Shown piece by piece: positions 31,462-43,478 of a stretch of 64,000 nucleotides of DNA. The stretch's first letter is position 1; each line of letters opens with the position of its first letter. Made by a program: the position numbers and the translations under genes. The stretch covers positions 1 to 64,000 of the forward strand of contig CAJOMT010000001.1 of assembly GCA_905235815.1 (NCBI GenBank). The letters are read 5' to 3'. The notes below the pieces were generated by a model. The model was not told the DNA's origin. It ran no database searches and worked only from the letters and a program-made list of their open reading frames with translations. Source of the DNA: an uncultured Clostridia bacterium (GTDB lineage: Bacteria; Bacillota; Clostridia; Christensenellales; Borkfalkiaceae).

Positions 31462-32067
31462 ATGCTCGTAAACGGTGCAAAATTTATAACGTCAGCGGCG
31501 GTTCCCGCCCAATTTATAAAGAGTGAAAAGCCGATAATTGCGGTTGTGGGAAAGTCCAACGTAGGTAAGAGTTCGTTTATAAACGCACTCGCAAATCAAA
31601 ATAAACTTGCCAAGACTTCGAACACTCCGGGGCGCACTCGGCTCATAAATTATTTCGACTTCGGCGAATTTATCATTGCCGATTTACCGGGGTACGGATA
31701 TGCCAAGGTCTCGAAAGAAGAAAAAGAGAGATGGGGCAAAGTAATGGATAAATTTTTCGCCGACAAGGCGAACGTCGATTACGTATTTTCTTTGCTCGAC
31801 ATACGTCACCCCCCGACAGCCGACGATCTGACTATGATAAATTATCTGCATAAGACCGCATATTCGTATGTCTTTATTGCTACGAAAGCCGACAAAATAT
31901 CGAAAATGCAAGTCGGAAACAGAGTGAAAGAAATAGCGGCTGTTTTCAAAGTTACTACGGATAAGATAACGGCGTTTTCGGCGGAAACCAAGCAAGGCAA
32001 AAAAGAAATCGAGGATAAGCTCGATATTATCATTCCGGCTATAAAACAGCAAAAAGCGTCTGAATAA
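31462..32067 (+). CDS. engB: Ribosome biogenesis GTPase YsxC/EngB
   Basis: VVGKSNVGKSSFINALAN, TSNTPGRTRLINYFDF, IADLPGYGYAKVSK, TKADK. Confidence 0.96.
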   Translation: MLVNGAKFITSAAVPAQFIKSEKPIIAVVGKSNVGKSSFINALANQNKLAKTSNTPGRTRLINYFDFGEFIIADLPGYGYAKVSKEEKERWGKVMDKFFADKANVDYVFSLLDIRHPPTADDLTMINYLHKTAYSYVFIATKADKISKMQVGNRVKEIAAVFKVTTDKITAFSAETKQGKKEIEDKLDIIIPAIKQQKASE

Positions 32068-32076
32068 TTAGAAACT

Positions 32077-32120
32077 AAAAAGGGAGATATTCCGACAAAA
32101 TTCGGAAATATCTCCCTTTT
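32077..32120. terminator. Bidirectional intrinsic terminator
   Basis: AAAAGGGAGATATTCCGA...TCGGAAATATCTCCCTTTT (one bulged base) between convergent genes. Confidence 0.75.
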
Positions 32121-32139
32121 AAAATTCAGAATTTTATTT

Positions 32140-33411
32140 TCATTTGTCTATCGTCAGCGTGTCGTATCCGTCCGAGTTAAATGAAAGCGAATAAAATGCG
32201 GTAAGACCTTTACGCATTTCGTCGTAATCGGCTGCGAAAACCGTTTCGACGGCGGAATGCATAGCGAGTTGCGCCAAACCGATATCTGCGCTTCGTATCG
32301 AAACTTGCGCGCTGCTTATTGCGCCGAGCGTGCCGCCGCAAGGAAGATCGGAACGCATATAGAAATCCTGATATTTTACGCCTGCGTCTTTAAACACTGT
32401 CTTAATTACGGCTGATGAAAAAGCGTCGGTAGTGTAATTTTGGTTGGCGTGGTGTTTAATGACTATTCCTTCGCCCATTTTAACTCTTTGCACGGGGTCT
32501 GAAAGTTCAGGGTGATTGGGGTGCACGGCGTGTGCGTTATCTGCGGAAATTATAAACGAATTTGCAAGAGCGGCGGAGAATTCTTCTTCGCTTTTTTTAA
32601 GGGATAAGGCAATGCGCTTTAACGTATCGAATAAAAACTTCGACGCCGCGCCTTGTTTCGTATGACTGCCGACTTCTTCATTGTCGGCGATATAAGCCAC
32701 GTTTATTGCTTTCGGCGAAGCGCTTATGATTGCCTCGACGGAGGAGAGGGCGCTCGTCAGATTATCGATTCTCGGAGCGCATAAGAGTTCGTCTTGAAGT
32801 CCGGCGCTAAACGGTGTTTCGGCCGAAACGATAAACAAATCGCAGTCGATTACTTCTTTACCGCAAGCGGCGGCGTTTATTTCGGAGCGTATATCTTCGC
32901 TGCCGATGACGCTTTCGATGGGCGACATATCGGTCTGTGCGTTCAGTTTGAAACCGTCGTTGGCGTTTCTGTTGAAATGTATGGCAAGCGACGGTAAAAC
33001 GAAAGTTTTCGAAGACGTAAACAGCACGTTTTTAAGCGTGTTGCCGTCTTTTACGATAATTCTGCCGGCAAGTTTAAGCGGCCTGTCGAACCAAGTGTAA
33101 AACAGACCTCCGCCATATCTTTCCACGTTGAATTTCTTATAATTGTCGGATTTAAGATCCGAGCCGAATTTTACCTTAAAACACGGCGAATCCGAGTGCG
33201 ACGCCACTATATTGAATCCGAAGTTTTTGCCCACGGTAAATGCGATTACCGACGAGCCGTCACGAACGGCAAAATATTTTCCGCCCTCGCTGATATTCCA
33301 GACTTCGTTTTCTTTAAGTTCCGAAAAGCCGTTTTCAAGTAGTATCTCCTTTACGTTATCACAAGCGTGATAAGCGGTATAAGAATTTTCCAAAAATTGC
33401 GTAAGTTTCAT
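32140..33411 (-). CDS. M18 family aminopeptidase
   Basis: FNIVASHSDSPCFKVK, DNEEVGSHTKQGAASKFL, ADNAHAVHPNHPELSDP. Confidence 0.93.
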   Translation of the reverse strand: MKLTQFLENSYTAYHACDNVKEILLENGFSELKENEVWNISEGGKYFAVRDGSSVIAFTVGKNFGFNIVASHSDSPCFKVKFGSDLKSDNYKKFNVERYGGGLFYTWFDRPLKLAGRIIVKDGNTLKNVLFTSSKTFVLPSLAIHFNRNANDGFKLNAQTDMSPIESVIGSEDIRSEINAAACGKEVIDCDLFIVSAETPFSAGLQDELLCAPRIDNLTSALSSVEAIISASPKAINVAYIADNEEVGSHTKQGAASKFLFDTLKRIALSLKKSEEEFSAALANSFIISADNAHAVHPNHPELSDPVQRVKMGEGIVIKHHANQNYTTDAFSSAVIKTVFKDAGVKYQDFYMRSDLPCGGTLGAISSAQVSIRSADIGLAQLAMHSAVETVFAADYDEMRKGLTAFYSLSFNSDGYDTLTIDK

Positions 33412-33507
33412 AATTCACCTCTTTGAAATTATATCTTAATCTCAAAAAAAAGTAAAGTGATTGCACAAAAAAATGCTCAGCTAAAATATAATACACGGGA
33501 AAGACTT

Positions 33508-34575
33508 ATGAGAGCGAAAAAAACGGTGGATTTAAACGCGATAAAGGCTAATTACGAGAACGTAAAGGCGCTTGCCGGCGGCAGGCGAGTTATGTGCGTT
33601 TTAAAAGCCGACGCATACGGACACGGCGCAGTAAGGGTTGCAGAGTTTCTGCGCTCCAAAGGCGGCTACGCCGTAGCGACAGTTGATGAGGCTATGGCTT
33701 TAAAAAATGCGGTTCCGAACGATACTGAAATTTTGATTTTGGGTAAAGTCGAAAAGTGTGATATTCCGGACTGCGTCAATAACGGCGTTTCGGTTACGGT
33801 AGATAATATTGCCGAGTTGACTTATTGCAATGAAATAGCGGAGCGTATGCACAAAGAGGCAAACGTGCATATTGCCGTAAATACGGGAATGAACAGGATA
33901 GGCGTAAAGTGGAGCGAGCCGCCGACGCTTATTAAAGCGGCGAGAACTCTCGGCTCCGTCAAATTGAAAGGGGTATACAGCCATATTTATTCAAGGGAAA
34001 GCGCTCTGTTGCAGAACAAAAGATTTAATAGTTATTTAAGCGGCGATAAAGAGAAAAACTATTTGACGCATCTCGCCGCAACGCAGACTTTATGCGATGA
34101 AAATATCGGGTGCGATATGGTAAGGGTTGGTATCGGGCTATACGGTTACGGGCTTAAAAACGCTTTTCCAGCGATGGGCGTAAAATGTCGTGTTTTGTCT
34201 GTTAATCGACTTATAGCGGGGGATATTGTCGGATATGACGGTCGATATATAGCAAAAAAAGAGGAGTTTTCGGCGACGCTTTCGATAGGGTATGCGGACG
34301 GGCTTATGAGGAGTTATACGGGCGGAGAAGTGATTATAGGCGGAAAAAAGAGAAAGATAATAGGCAACGTTTGTATGGATATGTGCTTTGCGCTGGTTGA
34401 CGAAAAGGTGCATGTTGGGGACGAAGCGGTAATAATAGGCGCAATGGGCGATAAGCAAATTACCGCCGAGGACGTTGCGCTTAAAACGAATACTATACCT
34501 TACGAAGTGCTTACGTCTTTTAAGCGAATGGAAACCGAGTATATAGCGGGCGGGCATTCCGTTTTTTTATCGTAG
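33508..34575 (+). CDS. alr: Alanine racemase
   Basis: VMCVLKADAYGHGAVRVAEFL, NTGMNRIG, VRVGIGLYGYG, SIGYADGLMR. Start moved from the GTG at 33457 to ATG 33508. Confidence 0.95.
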   Translation: MRAKKTVDLNAIKANYENVKALAGGRRVMCVLKADAYGHGAVRVAEFLRSKGGYAVATVDEAMALKNAVPNDTEILILGKVEKCDIPDCVNNGVSVTVDNIAELTYCNEIAERMHKEANVHIAVNTGMNRIGVKWSEPPTLIKAARTLGSVKLKGVYSHIYSRESALLQNKRFNSYLSGDKEKNYLTHLAATQTLCDENIGCDMVRVGIGLYGYGLKNAFPAMGVKCRVLSVNRLIAGDIVGYDGRYIAKKEEFSATLSIGYADGLMRSYTGGEVIIGGKKRKIIGNVCMDMCFALVDEKVHVGDEAVIIGAMGDKQITAEDVALKTNTIPYEVLTSFKRMETEYIAGGHSVFLS

Positions 34576-34587
34576 ATAAAAAATTGC

Positions 34588-34616
34588 TTGACAATTCTTG
34601 CGGTAATGTATAAAAT
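34588..34616 (+). promoter_or_regulatory. Sigma-A promoter for aspS
   Basis: TTGACA-N17-TAAAAT. Confidence 0.7.
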
Positions 34617-34647
34617 AGAGTATATAATTATTATTACGAGGTGCGTT

Positions 34648-36450
34648 ATGGCAGAATTTATGGGAGATTTAAGAAGGACGGATATGTGCGGCAATTTGCG
34701 CATAGGCGACGTCGGCAGAGAGGTCGTCGTAATGGGTTGGACGCAGAGGAGAAGAAACCTCGGCAGCCTTATATTCGTCGATTTAAGGGATAAAACCGGA
34801 ATAGTTCAGATAGTGTTCGACGATACGACTGAGAGCGCCGTATTTAAAAAGGCGCAATGCGTTCGTTCCGAATACGTTTTGGCTGTAAAGGGTAAAATAA
34901 GAGAAAGGGAGAGCAAGACGGACAAGATCCTTACCGGCGATATAGAAATTCTTGCCGACGAGATAAAAATTTTATCGGAGGCGGACGTTACGCCGTTCGA
35001 GATTTCCGACGACGTGAACGTCAACGAAACTTTAAGACTTAAATACAGATATTTGGATTTGAGGAGACCGTCGCTCCAAAAGAATCTCTTTATGAGAAAC
35101 GAGATAACGAAAGCGGCGAGAAAATTTTTCGACGAGAACGGTTTTGTGGAGATAGAAACTCCGATGCTCGGCAAGTCCACGCCTGAGGGGGCGAGGGATT
35201 ATCTCGTTCCGTCGAGGGTACACCCGGGTTGTTTTTATGCTCTTCCGCAATCTCCGCAACTCTATAAGCAACTGCTTATGATTTCGGGATTTGACAGATA
35301 CTATCAGATAACGAAGTGTTTCAGAGACGAAGATTTGAGGGCAAACCGTCAACCGGAATTTACGCAGATAGACGTGGAAATGAGTTTCGTCGAAAAGCCG
35401 GAAGACGTAATGTACCCGATCGAGGGCCTTATAAAGAACATTTTCAAGTCTACGATAGGACTTGACCTCGGCGACGGGCATTTCAGACAGATGACGTATA
35501 AAGAGGCAATGGAGAATTACGGTTCGGACAAGCCCGACACTCGTTTCGGACTTAAAATAGTAGATTTGTCCGACGTTTTCGCTCATTCGGAATTCAAGGT
35601 GTTCTCCGATGCGTTGGCGATAGAGATAGGACCTATTCGCGGCAGCGTGAGGGCGATAAACGCCAAGGGACTTGCGAATAAATTTTCGAGAAAAGAACTC
35701 GACGCCACGGTCGAATATGCCAAGACTTTGGGAGCGAAAGGGTTATGCTGGGCGACGTGGCAAGCGGGAGCGGAGCCGAAGTCGTCGTTTGCAAAATTTC
35801 TGACTGAAAAAGAGAGCGCCGAAATGGCGGCGAAAATGGGCTTTGAAGAAGGCGACGTTTTGTTTATCGCCGCAGATAAAGATTACGTGGTATTCAACAC
35901 TCTCGGCGGAATACGTTTAATGCTTGCGGAAAAATTCGGACTTGTAGACAAAAACGAGTACGATATATTGTGGATAACCGAATTCCCCATGTTCGAATGG
36001 TCGGAGGAGGAGAATAGATTTATGGCGACGCACCACCCGTTTACCGCACCTCTCGACGAGGATTTGGAAATAGTCGAGAGCGCACCGGACAAGGCGAGGG
36101 CAAAGGCTTACGACTTGGTAATAAACGGACAAGAATCGGGCGGCGGCTCTATTCGTATACATTCGAGAGAAATACAGCGTAAAATGTTCAAGATACTCGG
36201 ATTTTCGGAGAGCGACATTCAGGCAAAATTCGGATTTTTCGTAGACGCATTCAATTACGGAACTCCTCCGCACGGCGGACTTGCGTTCGGACTTGACAGA
36301 CTTACTATGTTGCTTACCAAAGACGAATCGATAAGGGACGTAATAGCGTTCCCGAAGGTTCAGACGGCGTCGTGTCTTATGAGCGAAGCGCCTTCGACGG
36401 TAGATGATAAACAGTTAAAGGAATTGTATATAAAAATAGACGAGGAATAA
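34648..36450 (+). CDS. aspS: Aspartyl-tRNA synthetase (bacterial type)
   Basis: VMGWTQRRRNLGSLIFVDLRDKTGIVQIVF, FDRYYQITKCFRDEDLRANRQPEFTQIDVEMSF, GLAFGLDRLTMLL. The ORF-track start at 34588 is inside the promoter. Confidence 0.96.
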   Translation: MAEFMGDLRRTDMCGNLRIGDVGREVVVMGWTQRRRNLGSLIFVDLRDKTGIVQIVFDDTTESAVFKKAQCVRSEYVLAVKGKIRERESKTDKILTGDIEILADEIKILSEADVTPFEISDDVNVNETLRLKYRYLDLRRPSLQKNLFMRNEITKAARKFFDENGFVEIETPMLGKSTPEGARDYLVPSRVHPGCFYALPQSPQLYKQLLMISGFDRYYQITKCFRDEDLRANRQPEFTQIDVEMSFVEKPEDVMYPIEGLIKNIFKSTIGLDLGDGHFRQMTYKEAMENYGSDKPDTRFGLKIVDLSDVFAHSEFKVFSDALAIEIGPIRGSVRAINAKGLANKFSRKELDATVEYAKTLGAKGLCWATWQAGAEPKSSFAKFLTEKESAEMAAKMGFEEGDVLFIAADKDYVVFNTLGGIRLMLAEKFGLVDKNEYDILWITEFPMFEWSEEENRFMATHHPFTAPLDEDLEIVESAPDKARAKAYDLVINGQESGGGSIRIHSREIQRKMFKILGFSESDIQAKFGFFVDAFNYGTPPHGGLAFGLDRLTMLLTKDESIRDVIAFPKVQTASCLMSEAPSTVDDKQLKELYIKIDEE

Positions 36451-36454
36451 AACG

Positions 36455-36877
36455 ATGCGAATAGAAGATTTTAAAAAAGTAAAGATAGATGCGATGAAAG
36501 CGCACGATAAAGATGCGGTTACCGCACTCAATACGGTTATAAACAAACTTATGCTTGCCGAAATCGAAAAGAGGGCGGCGGGAGCAGAGATGACTGATGC
36601 GGACGTAACTCAAATTCTTCAAAAGACTATAAACGAATTGACCGAAGAACGAGAGGGGTTCGTCAAGGCGAACAGAGCGGAAACGGTTGCGAGTTTAGAT
36701 AGGCAACTTGAAACGGTAAAGCAATATTTGCCCAAAATGCTCGACGACGAAGAAATAAAAGAGATAATTTTGTCTTTGCCCGACAAGTCCACGCCTTACG
36801 TTATGAAGTATTTTAAGGCGGAATATAACGGCAAGGTAGATATGAGAAGAGTGGGCGAAGTGCTTAAAACTCTGTAA
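36455..36877 (+). CDS. GatB/YqeY domain protein
   Basis: 140 aa; DAVTALNTVINKLMLAEIEKRA...LQKTINELTEEREGFVKANRAE...LETVKQYLPKMLDDEEI. Confidence 0.88.
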   Translation: MRIEDFKKVKIDAMKAHDKDAVTALNTVINKLMLAEIEKRAAGAEMTDADVTQILQKTINELTEEREGFVKANRAETVASLDRQLETVKQYLPKMLDDEEIKEIILSLPDKSTPYVMKYFKAEYNGKVDMRRVGEVLKTL

Positions 36878-36881
36878 TATT

Positions 36882-37172
36882 ATGGAAGATTTTGCGCAGA
36901 ATAATTACAGCGAGGCGCTTGTCGCCGAAATAACAGCGGAAAAAGCGGCTCGTAGATATGTTCGAGTTCCCTTGATTTTATCGCTGTTAGGGCTTATTTT
37001 CTCGGTAATTTACGGCGTGGGCGGAATATTATCGGTTATTTCGCTGATATTGGCGTCCGTCCGCCTAAAAAAACGAAAGTCTGAAGCGTTGAGATGGGCG
37101 GTCGTAATTTCTGGCGTAACTTTGGCGCTCTGCATTTTTTACGTTTTGGCTATTATAGCGGTAACGTTTTAG
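36882..37172 (+). CDS. Small membrane protein (DUF4190-like)
   Basis: 96 aa, two TM helices with SLLGLIFSVIYGVGGILSVISLILASVRLKKRK. Confidence 0.55.
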   Translation: MEDFAQNNYSEALVAEITAEKAARRYVRVPLILSLLGLIFSVIYGVGGILSVISLILASVRLKKRKSEALRWAVVISGVTLALCIFYVLAIIAVTF

Positions 37173-37190
37173 TCTGAAAATTTCTACATA

Positions 37191-37556
37191 ATGGACGGCG
37201 AATCTTTGGCGCTTTTGGAATTGCTTAAAAGAAGTTGCGGCAGAAGTTATAAACTTGTGCCTATCGGCGAAATTCCGGAAGCGCTCGATAATGTTACCGA
37301 AGATAAGATTAAAAAAGAACTCGATATTTTATCCGCAGAGGGGTATCTCGATATAAAGTACAGAGACGACTCCGTATTTTTATGTAAAGTAACTCCGCTC
37401 GGATTTATCGTTAAAGGCGAAGAACGGCTCGAAAGTGACGGAAGTGCTAAATGGCAAGTAAAACCAATACGAATATTCGTCGCTGCGTTTTTCGGTTCTC
37501 TGCTTTCGGGTGCAATTTTAATGGCGTTAGCGGCGGTGATGAGATATGCTCTCTAA
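37191..37556 (+). CDS. Hypothetical protein: winged-helix-like N-terminus plus C-terminal TM
   Basis: 121 aa; DKIKKELDILSAEGYLDIKYRDDSVFLCKVTPLGFIVKGEERL followed by one C-terminal TM. Confidence 0.7.
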   Translation: MDGESLALLELLKRSCGRSYKLVPIGEIPEALDNVTEDKIKKELDILSAEGYLDIKYRDDSVFLCKVTPLGFIVKGEERLESDGSAKWQVKPIRIFVAAFFGSLLSGAILMALAAVMRYAL

Positions 37557-37899
37557 ACGCGATTGCGCCGTATTAAAGGCGATATTAAGTTGTTGCAACG
37601 GAAGCGAAACTTGTCTTATCGAGGAGGAAAAGTTAAGACAAGATGCAAAATTGAGCCGCCTTAAAGATGAAAAATTTACTAAGACTATCGACTCACTCTC
37701 TGCCGAGGGGTACTACGATCTTATTCGATGCGAAAGGGGCGGAACGCCCATGCTTTGTATATCACCGAGGGCGAAGGCGAGGTATTTTAAAGACGAGCAA
37801 TATAGACAACTTAGGAGTATGCTGATTAAAGTTCTTTTTACGCTTGTCGGTTCATTGCTTGCGTTTGTCATCTCTAAGGTTTTATATAATATTTTTTAA
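37546..37899 (+). CDS. Hypothetical protein: winged-helix-like N-terminus plus C-terminal TM, paralogue-like to the preceding gene
   Basis: 117 aa; [40 protein letters not shown] then one TM; overlaps the upstream ORF by 11 nt. Confidence 0.7.
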   Translation: MLSKRDCAVLKAILSCCNGSETCLIEEEKLRQDAKLSRLKDEKFTKTIDSLSAEGYYDLIRCERGGTPMLCISPRAKARYFKDEQYRQLRSMLIKVLFTLVGSLLAFVISKVLYNIF

Positions 37900-37937
37900 A
37901 AAGTCGGCCTATAAGTCGATTATTTGCTATTTTTGAT

Positions 37938-39899
37938 ATGGAAGAAAGAAAGTTCAAAATACATTCCGAATACGTTCCGACGGGCGATCAACCCCGTGCG
38001 ATTGAGAGTTTGACCGAGGGGATAAACGACGGATTGCGTTCGCAAGTGTTAGTCGGTGTAACGGGCAGCGGTAAAACTTTTACGATGGCGAACGTGATAC
38101 AAAACGTTCAGCGTCCGACGCTGGTAATTGCGCACAACAAGACGTTGGCTGCTCAGTTATGCAACGAACTCAGAGAATTTTTTCCGGACAACAGAGTAGA
38201 GTATTTCGTTTCGTATTACGATTATTATCAACCCGAATCGTATATCCCGTCTACGGATACATATATTGAAAAGGACTTATCCATAAACGATGAAATCGAT
38301 AAGTTACGCCATAGCGCCACTTGTTCTTTGGCGGAGCGTCGAGACGTAATAGTCGTCGCATCGGTTTCTTGCATATACGGGCTGGGCGCACCGGAGGAAT
38401 ATTATGCGCTTGCCATATCTTTGAGAGAGGGTATGACCGTCGACAGAGACGAACTTATGCGCAAACTCGTTTCGAGACAGTACGAGAGAAAGGATATAGA
38501 TTTTTGCAGGTCGTCTTTCAGAGTGCGAGGCGACGTTTTGGAGATTTTCCCATCCTCAAACGATGAAATATATATAAGAGTCGAATTTTTCGGCGATGAA
38601 ATAGAAAAGATAAGCGAATGTGAATTCGTTACCGGCAAGGCCATAAACAGATTAAAACACGTTGCGATTTTTCCGGCAAGTCACTATGCGGTAGGCGACG
38701 AAAAGATGGAAAAGAGCCTCGGTGAGATAGAAAGGGATATGCGTGAAGAAGTCGAGGCGCTTAAAAAGCAGAATAAACTTCTCGAAGCGCAGAGGCTTTT
38801 GCAGAGAACGAGTTACGATATAGAAATGATGCGAGAGATAGGCTATTGTAGCGGCGTAGAGAATTACAGTCGTTATTTCGACGGCAGAAAGCCGGGCGAA
38901 CCGCCGTTTACTCTCCTCGATTATTTTCCGAAAGATTTTATAGTGTTTATCGACGAAAGTCATATGACCGTACCGCAGATAAGGGCTATGTATAACGGCG
39001 ACAGAGCGAGAAAGACCAATCTCGTGGAATACGGTTTCCGTTTAAAATCCGCTTTTGACAACAGACCTCTTACGTTTGACGAATTCGACAAGCGAATAGT
39101 ACAGCAAATTTTCATATCTGCAACCCCTGCGGAGTACGAAAAGAGCGTAGCGGATAATTTTGCCGAACAGATAATACGACCCACGGGACTTTTGGATCCG
39201 CTCGTTGAAGTGAGGCCCACTAAGGGGCAGATAGACGATTTACTCGCTGAAATATGCAGAATTACGGGCAGCGGCGGCAGAGTTTTGGTTACGACGCTGA
39301 CAAAGAGAATGGCGGAAAGTCTGACTGACTTTTTAAAAGAACATTCGGTAAAAGCTCGGTATATGCACAGCGACATAGACACTTTGGAGAGAATCGAGAT
39401 AATACAAGAACTGAGAAAGGGCGATATAGACGTATTAGTCGGCATCAACTTGTTAAGAGAGGGGTTGGACTTGCCCGAAGTAAAACTCGTTGCGATACTC
39501 GATGCGGATAAGGAAGGTTTTTTAAGGAGCGATACGGCTCTCGTTCAGACGATCGGCAGAACTGCACGAAACGCAGAGGGCAAGGTAATAATGTACGCCG
39601 ATACCGTAACTGACAGTATGCGCCGTGCGATAGACGAAACCGCCCGCAGGCGTAAACTACAAGACGAGTATAATAAGGAACACGGGATAATTCCTCAGAC
39701 GATAGTCAAGAAAGTAGTCAACACGATAGAAATAACTAAAAAAGTAGACAGAACGAAAGATATTAAAGTTCAGGATATACCCGATGAGATAGAAAAACTC
39801 AAGGCGCTTATGAAGATAGCGTCGCAGAACCTCGATTTCGAGAAGTGCATCGAGATACGCGACACTATTGCGAAACTTAAACTTAAAATGAGATCATGA
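37938..39899 (+). CDS. uvrB: UvrABC system protein B
   Basis: [80 protein letters not shown]. Confidence 0.97.
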   Translation: MEERKFKIHSEYVPTGDQPRAIESLTEGINDGLRSQVLVGVTGSGKTFTMANVIQNVQRPTLVIAHNKTLAAQLCNELREFFPDNRVEYFVSYYDYYQPESYIPSTDTYIEKDLSINDEIDKLRHSATCSLAERRDVIVVASVSCIYGLGAPEEYYALAISLREGMTVDRDELMRKLVSRQYERKDIDFCRSSFRVRGDVLEIFPSSNDEIYIRVEFFGDEIEKISECEFVTGKAINRLKHVAIFPASHYAVGDEKMEKSLGEIERDMREEVEALKKQNKLLEAQRLLQRTSYDIEMMREIGYCSGVENYSRYFDGRKPGEPPFTLLDYFPKDFIVFIDESHMTVPQIRAMYNGDRARKTNLVEYGFRLKSAFDNRPLTFDEFDKRIVQQIFISATPAEYEKSVADNFAEQIIRPTGLLDPLVEVRPTKGQIDDLLAEICRITGSGGRVLVTTLTKRMAESLTDFLKEHSVKARYMHSDIDTLERIEIIQELRKGDIDVLVGINLLREGLDLPEVKLVAILDADKEGFLRSDTALVQTIGRTARNAEGKVIMYADTVTDSMRRAIDETARRRKLQDEYNKEHGIIPQTIVKKVVNTIEITKKVDRTKDIKVQDIPDEIEKLKALMKIASQNLDFEKCIEIRDTIAKLKLKMRS

Positions 39900-40633
39900 A
39901 AAAATTTTTGATAAAATACAAATTCTCTTTTAATTTGTTTATCGGATACGCGAGCTTATTCGGCCCGCTCGCGGTAATGGTAAATTTGAATCAAATTTAC
40001 GAAATTTCCGACGGAGTGAACTTTGCGGTCGGCGTAGGTATAACAGTGTTTGGAATCGTTTGGTTGATATATTTTGTAATAAACCATTCTAAAATAACCA
40101 AACAACGAGAGAAAGATAAAATACGAAAAATAGAAAAAATCGTGCATAGCCAAAAAAGCGCAGTTCTCGTCAGAAAAAGAGCCTTTATCGGCAATTTTTC
40201 GTTTTTGTCCGGGTTATTGTCGTTTTATACTGCGTGGTTATTGTTTTTCCCTTTTTCGTATTTTAACTCAGCGGGATTTTGGATATTCCGCGGGTGTTCC
40301 GTCGTTCTGACGGCTTTTGGGGCGATATTCAGTTGGGTAATTCCGCGTAAAATGTTGATTTATAAAGGTGGCGTTCTGATAATCGACAACGGGGAAATAA
40401 ACAAAAGTATAAATCCCGACGAATTGAGCGGCTGGGAAAGAAGGTTCGAGAAACGCAAAGGCAGCAATACATTCGCATGGTCGTTATATTACGATTTGGC
40501 GTTAAATATAAACGGTGAAGAAATTATTTTAAAAAAAGCCGATTCGGAATACGATTTATGTTTCAAAAAAACAATTCAAACGATCAAAAATATGACGACC
40601 GATAAACCCGTTCAGACGGAGCGGGAAATATAA
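39896..40633 (+). CDS. Hypothetical membrane protein, 4-nt overlap with uvrB
   Basis: 245 aa; four TM-like segments and a soluble C-terminal beta-rich region; ATGA overlap with the uvrB stop. Confidence 0.75.
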   Translation: MKKFLIKYKFSFNLFIGYASLFGPLAVMVNLNQIYEISDGVNFAVGVGITVFGIVWLIYFVINHSKITKQREKDKIRKIEKIVHSQKSAVLVRKRAFIGNFSFLSGLLSFYTAWLLFFPFSYFNSAGFWIFRGCSVVLTAFGAIFSWVIPRKMLIYKGGVLIIDNGEINKSINPDELSGWERRFEKRKGSNTFAWSLYYDLALNINGEEIILKKADSEYDLCFKKTIQTIKNMTTDKPVQTEREI

Positions 40634-40655
40634 ATAACGGACTTTTTAAAAAACT

Positions 40656-43475
40656 ATGAAAGAATTTATAACTGTAAGAGGCGCGAAAGAAAACAATTTA
40701 AAAAACGTAAGCATAGATATACCAAGGGATAAACTCGTCGTATTTACGGGACTTTCGGGGAGCGGCAAATCGACGCTTGCATTCGATACGATATTCGCCG
40801 AAGGCCAGAGAAAATATATGGAGAGTTTGTCGAGTTATGCGAGAATGTTTTTGGGGCAGATGGAGAAACCCGACGTCGAGAGCATTGAAGGACTATCTCC
40901 CGCCATATCGATAGACCAAAAGACTACCTCGAATAACCCACGTTCGACAGTTGGAACGGTAACGGAAATATACGATTATTTAAGGCTGTTATACGCAAGA
41001 GTGGGAACTCCGCATTGTCCTAAGTGCGGCAGAGTGATAGAAAAAATAACGGTGGACGACATTGCCGAGATCGTACTCGGAATGGAAACCGGTTCTAAAA
41101 TACTCGTAAACGCACCCGTAATAAGGGGCAGAAAGGGAGAGTATACCAAACAACTCGAAAGTTACAGAAAGAGCGGATTTGTAAGGGTGGAAATAGACGG
41201 TTCGGTCTACGACTTGTCGGAGGAGATAAAACTCGATAAAAATATCAAACATAATATATCCGTCGTCGTCGATAGGTTGATAGTAAAAGACGGTATAAGA
41301 AAACGTCTGACGGATAGTCTGGAAACGGCGCTCGGACTTGCCGAAGGGCTTGTGGAAATCGAAAAAGACGGCAAATCCACCGTTTATTCCACTAATTACG
41401 GCTGTCCGGATTGCGGAATTACGATAGCCGAACTCGAACCGAGGTTGTTTTCGTTTAACAATCCGTTCGGAGCGTGTCCGAAGTGCAAAGGTCTCGGCTT
41501 TACTTCGAAAGTCGATCCCGCTCTCGTCATCGGTAATCCGAACAGAACTCTCAGAGAAGGAGCGCTGACTGTAACGGGTTGGAATCTCGATAACGGCAAG
41601 ATGGCGGAGATGTATTTCAAGTCGCTTGCGAAGCATTACGGATTCAGTTTGGACGTGCCCGTAAAAGACTTGCCGAAAGACGTAATGAATATTTTACTTT
41701 ACGGAACGAACGGCGAAAAGATAAACGTAACTTACACTTCGAGGACGTTTAACGGCAGTTACAATACGGATTACGAGGGCGTAATACCCAATCTCGAAAG
41801 GCGTTACAGAGAAACTACGAGCGACTATACCAAGAGCGAAATAGAGAAGTATATGGTCAGTGCGCCGTGCGATGAGTGTAATGGCAAAAGATTAAAAGAC
41901 GAGGCGTTAGCAGTTACTGTCGGCGACAAGAACATAATAGATTTATGCGATATGTCGGTAGTAAAGATAAAGGAGTTCATTTCGGATCTTAAACTTACGC
42001 CTACGCAAGAGATAATATCCAAGGCGATATTAAAAGAGATAAACGCAAGGCTCACGTTTTTGGAGGACGTAGGGCTCGGGTATCTGACTTTATCGAGAAG
42101 TGCGGGAACGCTTTCGGGCGGCGAGGCGCAGAGAATAAGGCTTGCCACGCAGATAGGCAGCGGTCTTACGGGCGTTTTGTATATTTTGGACGAGCCGAGT
42201 ATAGGCTTGCACCAAAGGGATAACCAAAAACTTATAAACACGCTTTTAAAATTGCGTGATTTAGGCAATACGCTTATAGTCGTCGAACACGACGAGGACA
42301 CTATGCGTGCGGCGGACTTTATAGTCGATATAGGGCCGAAGGCAGGAGTAAACGGCGGCGAGGTCGTGGCTGCGGGTACGGTAGAAGATATCTGCAAGGC
42401 GAAAAATTCGATAACGGGCGATTATTTATCGGGGCGCCGTAAGATAGAAGTTCCCGCTTCGCGCGTAAAGCCCGACGGCAGATGGCTTACCGTTTACGGT
42501 GCAAAGCAGAACAATTTGAAAAATATTGACGTAAAATTTCCGGTCGGACTTATAACTGCGGTAACGGGCGTGTCGGGCAGCGGAAAGAGTTCGCTCGTAA
42601 ACGAAGTAATATTGCCGGTGTTATCCAACTCGTTAAACGGCGCAAAGATGCGGACGGGAAATTATAAGGATATAAGCGGAATAGAAAATTTTGATAAAGT
42701 TATAGCGATAGACCAGTCACCTATAGGCAGAACGCCGAGGAGCAATCCGGCAACTTACACGGGTGCATTTACGCATATAAGGGAAATTTTCGCTGCGTCT
42801 TTGGACGCAAAAGAGCGAGGATATAAGGCAGGCAGATTTTCGTTTAACGTTTCGGGCGGCAGATGCGAACGCTGTCAAGGCGACGGAATAATCAAGATAG
42901 AAATGCATTTTTTGCCGGACGTCTTCGTTCCTTGCGAAGCGTGTAAGGGCAAGCGCTATAATTATGAAACTCTCGAAGTCAAATATAAGGGCAAGAATAT
43001 ATCCGAAGTACTCGATATGACGGTGGACGAGGCGGTCGAATTTTTTGAGAACGTGCCGAGGATATACGGAAAGATAAAGACTTTGCAAGACGTGGGGCTG
43101 GGGTATATAAAACTCGGGCAATCCGCAACTACGCTATCTGGCGGCGAGGCGCAGAGGGTAAAACTCGCAACCGAACTTTCCAAGCGCTCGACGGGCAGAA
43201 CGCTATATATTTTGGACGAGCCTACTACGGGATTGCACTCTTACGACGTCGATAAATTGATAAGCATACTGATGAGGCTGAGAAATTCGGGGAATACCGT
43301 AATAGTTATAGAGCACAATTTAGACGTCATCAAAGTAGCGGATTATATAGTGGATTTAGGCAAAGAGGGCGGCGACGAAGGCGGAAACGTCATTGCGGTC
43401 GGCAGTCCTGAAGAAGTAGCTGAAAACAGCGAAAGTTACACGGGGAAATTCCTCAAAAAATTACTTGAGAGATGA
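40656..43475 (+). CDS. uvrA: UvrABC system protein A
   Basis: [40 protein letters not shown]; CxxC zinc motifs; two LSGGEAQR signatures. Confidence 0.97.
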   Translation: MKEFITVRGAKENNLKNVSIDIPRDKLVVFTGLSGSGKSTLAFDTIFAEGQRKYMESLSSYARMFLGQMEKPDVESIEGLSPAISIDQKTTSNNPRSTVGTVTEIYDYLRLLYARVGTPHCPKCGRVIEKITVDDIAEIVLGMETGSKILVNAPVIRGRKGEYTKQLESYRKSGFVRVEIDGSVYDLSEEIKLDKNIKHNISVVVDRLIVKDGIRKRLTDSLETALGLAEGLVEIEKDGKSTVYSTNYGCPDCGITIAELEPRLFSFNNPFGACPKCKGLGFTSKVDPALVIGNPNRTLREGALTVTGWNLDNGKMAEMYFKSLAKHYGFSLDVPVKDLPKDVMNILLYGTNGEKINVTYTSRTFNGSYNTDYEGVIPNLERRYRETTSDYTKSEIEKYMVSAPCDECNGKRLKDEALAVTVGDKNIIDLCDMSVVKIKEFISDLKLTPTQEIISKAILKEINARLTFLEDVGLGYLTLSRSAGTLSGGEAQRIRLATQIGSGLTGVLYILDEPSIGLHQRDNQKLINTLLKLRDLGNTLIVVEHDEDTMRAADFIVDIGPKAGVNGGEVVAAGTVEDICKAKNSITGDYLSGRRKIEVPASRVKPDGRWLTVYGAKQNNLKNIDVKFPVGLITAVTGVSGSGKSSLVNEVILPVLSNSLNGAKMRTGNYKDISGIENFDKVIAIDQSPIGRTPRSNPATYTGAFTHIREIFAASLDAKERGYKAGRFSFNVSGGRCERCQGDGIIKIEMHFLPDVFVPCEACKGKRYNYETLEVKYKGKNISEVLDMTVDEAVEFFENVPRIYGKIKTLQDVGLGYIKLGQSATTLSGGEAQRVKLATELSKRSTGRTLYILDEPTTGLHSYDVDKLISILMRLRNSGNTVIVIEHNLDVIKVADYIVDLGKEGGDEGGNVIAVGSPEEVAENSESYTGKFLKKLLER

Positions 43476-43478
43476 AAT

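Noticed and set aside
34588-34647. N-terminal extension of AspS in the ORF track (start 34588)
   Set aside because: The proposed TTG start is the -35 element of a TTGACA-N17-TAAAAT promoter. Start at 34648 has the expected N-terminus. Similar corrections were made for alr, fba, comEB, GH20 and nagB.
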